Below are positions 20,442 to 21,739 of a DNA stretch of 21,739 nucleotides, piece after piece. The notes beneath the pieces are model-generated. The model searched no databases and was not told the DNA's origin. It saw only the letters and a list, made by a program, of their open reading frames with translations. Position 1 is the stretch's first letter; every line of letters starts with the position of its first letter. Origin of the DNA: Azolla pinnata (lineage: Eukaryota; Streptophyta; Polypodiopsida; Salviniales; Salviniaceae); contig JBBBWG010010490.1 in NCBI GenBank assembly GCA_037176905.1, positions 1 through 21,739 of the forward strand, in the 5' to 3' direction. The position numbers and the translations under genes are program-made.

Positions 20442-21385
20442 GGAGATGAGAGCTGTATGAATATGGATCGGTTTGGCCGTGATGAGGCATTCATTAAAAG
20501 AGATGTTGTAGCCAGCCACTTAGCTTCTTTGGGGCTTCCCTCTTTCATGAGCTCTCTCACAAGCATGCACAGGAACCAGCCCTTGTAAAAAGACTGTAAC
20601 ATACAAGCAATGCGAATGTAGATTAGTTTTTGATCTATGAAAGGTGAAATGGGGAGAAATTTCTTCTTAGATTGTAAACGAATTGACAATTAGAAACAGA
20701 AGAGAGCTACATTGTATGAAGATCTGATGCTAGAAAAATGACCCTCGAAATTATTGTAAGCAAAGCCCTTACTACCGAACTGGCGATAAATCGTGGAACT
20801 GAAAACAGTGTTCTTATCAATGTACAAGCGGACAATTTGAATGCAAATAACCCTCTTAATGACTTGTTGCACTGACTTTGTCATGCCCTCTTGTTGAAAT
20901 GCATTGGTCTGTTTAGAGCCTCATCTTCTACATGTGGACTGGTTGATTGGGTTTGTGAGCAAAGCTCCCCATGCACCTCACCGGATTGAACGATGCATTT
21001 GCAGTGCAAATCGATCCAGCACGAAGAAGGAAAGAAAGACAATCACAAAAGAAGCTACACATATTTGGCACTACATAGTTAGGCCTTTTCTCAGTTAGAT
21101 CCCAGCGTCTCTGGAGAAGAGTGGGAAATTCCCTTTACACTGAATGAAATCCCCAAATACCCCAACTAAGAGGTTTGGGGGGGGGGGGGGATACATGCAT
21201 GACTAGCCCCATAACAGAATTAACTGCTGTTTCTTCCAGGGTGCAAAATGCCAGCCAGCCAACATCGCCCCCATTGTTGGCGCTGTTTCTACTGGGGTGT
21301 TTTTGGAAGTGCAGAGCAGCCCAAGTAGAGTAAGAATGCCGGCAGAAGGCAGGGGCTAGCGAGCGACCTTCCTTTTTCGCAGAGA
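20442..21385. other. Spacer between second and third PPR genes
   Basis: This holds the 3' region of the second PPR gene and the upstream region of the third. A run of 14 G lies at 21177-21190. Short open frames on both strands (20438-20689 minus, 20904-21098 plus) show no recognisable motif. A pyrimidine-rich stretch ending in CAG just before 21383 could be a splice acceptor. Confidence 0.4.
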
Positions 21386-21739
21386 ATGGCAGGCGGTGTC
21401 CTTCAGGTGGGGAAGGACCTCCACGAGGCGAGCTCGCTGGTGAAGCAGTATGCAAGCAGGGGGGAGATGGAGAGAGCAAGGGCAGTGTTCAGCCATATCC
21501 AGCACAGGGATGTGGTGTGCTGGAACGGTCTGATCTCAGGGTACCGCGGCGGCGGCGAGGAAGAAGAAGAAGAAGAAGGAGGAGGAGGAGGAGGAGGAGG
21601 AGAAGCGGTGGCATGTTTGGAGCGCATGCAGAACGAGAGCGTGTGCCCGAGCGTGGTCACGTACGTGTGCGTGCTGGCGGCGATCGGGGGACGGGGCCGG
21701 CGGCTGCGGCGCGCCCGCGTGGCGGCGTGCGATTGGCCG
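21386..21739 (+). CDS. PPR-like protein, N-terminal part, cut by window edge
   Basis: The frame is open from ATG 21386 to the end of the window (118 codons); an in-frame TAG lies upstream with no Met between. VGKDLH (8-13) is an L-motif end, followed at once by SSLVKQYASRGEMERARAVF (16-35), an S motif. VVCWNGLISGY (43-53) is a P-motif start and ACLERMQ its second helix, and VVTYVCVLAAIGG starts the next L motif. Between L and S about 16-18 residues usual in this family are missing. Seven Glu and eight Gly (58-72) replace the turn of the P motif. The sequence is much more GC-rich than the other two PPR genes. It may be a genuine gene, a downstream exon (TTTTTCGCAG before the ATG is acceptor-like) or a degenerating copy. 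No targeting peptide is visible. Confidence 0.6.
   Translation, partial: MAGGVLQVGKDLHEASSLVKQYASRGEMERARAVFSHIQHRDVVCWNGLISGYRGGGEEEEEEEGGGGGGGGEAVACLERMQNESVCPSVVTYVCVLAAIGGRGRRLRRARVAACDWP
21556..21602 (+). repeat. Coding (GAA)n(GGA)n microsatellite
   Basis: GAG plus six GAA, then eight GGA triplets, encode Glu7-Gly8 within the first P motif of the partial PPR-like gene. The run is in frame and sits where the inter-helix turn of the motif would be. Confidence 0.9.

Noticed and set aside
21177-21190. Run of 14 G as a possible functional element
   Set aside because: A single homopolymer in a spacer; could be a sequencing or assembly artefact and nothing nearby supports a role.

Overview
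This is nuclear DNA from a land plant. The evidence is GT-AG introns, a SWI3-type chromatin-remodelling subunit, an L-type lectin receptor kinase and three PLS-class pentatricopeptide repeat (PPR) genes with no introns in their visible frames. The PPR style (very long PLS arrays with near-identical VDMYAKCG-type S motifs, no DYW domain) and the clustering suggest a seedless vascular plant such as a fern or lycophyte; this is inference, not proof.

Layout: (1) 1-1798, minus strand: N-terminal 599 codons of an L-type lectin receptor kinase that runs off the left edge, with one open frame and many coding microsatellites. (2) Its upstream region holds a degenerate GC-rich ~30-bp minisatellite (2060-2440). 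(3) 2785-3603, minus: a decayed, internally deleted Ty1/copia retrotransposon, recognised from reverse transcriptase and RNase H motifs spread over several frames. (4) 4416-7874, plus: an intact 1152-residue PLS PPR gene ending in a truncated E region. (5) About 7915-9100, minus: an unidentified, apparently broken membrane-protein gene. (6) 10222-16325, minus: a complete SWI3D-like gene, rebuilt here from seven exons with consistent phases (830 residues: SWIRM, ZZ finger, SANT, C-terminal coiled coil). (7) 18159-20441, plus: a second PLS PPR gene (760 residues) carrying an in-frame array of 15 degenerate hexapeptides inside one PPR motif. (8) From 21386, plus: the start of a third PPR-like gene with a Glu/Gly run, cut by the right edge.

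The genes do not form a pathway. The kinase would act at the plasma membrane, SWI3D in a nuclear SWI/SNF complex, and the PPR proteins on organellar RNA. A shared theme is in-frame simple-sequence or minisatellite expansion inside coding regions, seen in four of the five recognisable genes. The most unusual features are the hexapeptide array in the second PPR protein and the His/Gln-rich insertion in the kinase N-lobe.
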